DNA of 33,689 bases. Source: Bacteroidales bacterium. GTDB taxonomy: Bacteria; Bacteroidota; Bacteroidia; Bacteroidales; VadinHA17. Position 1 is the stretch's first letter. Each line of letters starts with the position of its first letter. Location: assembly GCA_022865305.1 (NCBI GenBank), contig JALHSP010000154.1, forward strand, positions 1 to 33,689. The letters are read 5' to 3'. Of this stretch, positions 33,689 to 33,689 are shown piece after piece. Below the pieces are notes generated by a model. It searched no databases and was not told where the DNA came from. It saw nothing but the letters and a program-made list of their open reading frames with translations. The translations under genes were made by a program, and so were the position numbers.

Positions 33689-33689
33689 G

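Larger units (their letters stand above)
33551..33689 (-). mobile_element. 3' end of a group II intron (extends beyond the window)
   Basis: Reading the minus strand from the right edge, the sequence gives the end of a probable intron-encoded protein, then domain V (33626-33593), then domain VI (33592-33551) and the 3' splice site. If the intron ends with the C at 33551, the putative branch-point A falls at -7 (position 33557), the same spacing as in Ll.LtrB, and the 3' exon starts CGGACATCG at 33550. The orientation matches the downstream DUF3078 gene, whose start lies about 90 bp further. The 5' part, including most of the reverse transcriptase, is outside the window. Confidence 0.85.

Overview
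This window looks like a chromosomal segment from a member of the Bacteroidota, probably Bacteroidales/Marinilabiliales-like. The evidence is gldF and gldG, a DUF5916 outer-membrane protein, a DUF3078 protein, a lone TatA, a lipid A gene (lpxB, so Gram-negative), several TAnnTTTG-type -7 promoter boxes, and A/T-rich intergenic DNA with few Shine-Dalgarno sequences. Most of it is ordinary housekeeping and accessory metabolism. Both edges carry mobile DNA: a decayed DDE transposase at the left, and at the right the 3' end of a group II intron that continues past the window.

Layout, left to right. (1) 1-900: transposase remnant and a perfect hairpin. (2) 0.9-7.0 kb: secreted GH2 beta-galactosidase, orphan HlyD-type adaptor, a double terminator, a small secreted Gln/Pro-rich protein, and an OB-fold lipoprotein followed by a PepSY-type membrane protein. 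(3) 7.1-11.4 kb, minus strand: a molybdenum hydroxylase module of XdhC-type maturation factor, MocA-like cytidylyltransferase, [2Fe-2S] subunit and Tat-exported Moco subunit, without an FAD subunit. (4) 11.6-15.8 kb: amidase lipoprotein, TatA, DUF5916 protein. (5) 15.8-23.2 kb, minus strand: gldF-gldG-DUF4340, then dnaN-exonuclease-FAH hydrolase-Gfo/Idh/MocA oxidoreductase. (6) 23.4-26.9 kb, minus strand: SpoIID-like protein, and surE-membrane protein-lpxB coupled by 4-nt overlaps. (7) 27.0-32.1 kb, plus strand: pheT-macrodomain-UbiA-type prenyltransferase coupled by 1- and 4-nt overlaps, then a GNAT-like protein. (8) 32.1-33.7 kb, minus strand: a frameshifted DUF3078 gene and, about 90 bp upstream of it, the group II intron end (domains V and VI, plus a probable C-terminus of the intron-encoded protein).

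Working together: the molybdenum enzyme and the Gfo/Idh/MocA protein both carry twin-arginine signals, and a TatA gene lies between them, so export of folded cofactor proteins is a shared theme. There is no CRISPR array, rRNA or tRNA that I can see, and no gene-free stretch longer than 300 bases. The strongest items for a second look are the group II intron terminus, the uncharacterised OB-fold lipoprotein/PepSY pair, the exported two-subunit Mo enzyme with its own maturation genes, a family of GC-rich palindromic intergenic repeats, and a perfect 12-bp inverted repeat inside the beta-galactosidase gene. I did not find a clearly novel multi-gene defence or biosynthetic system.
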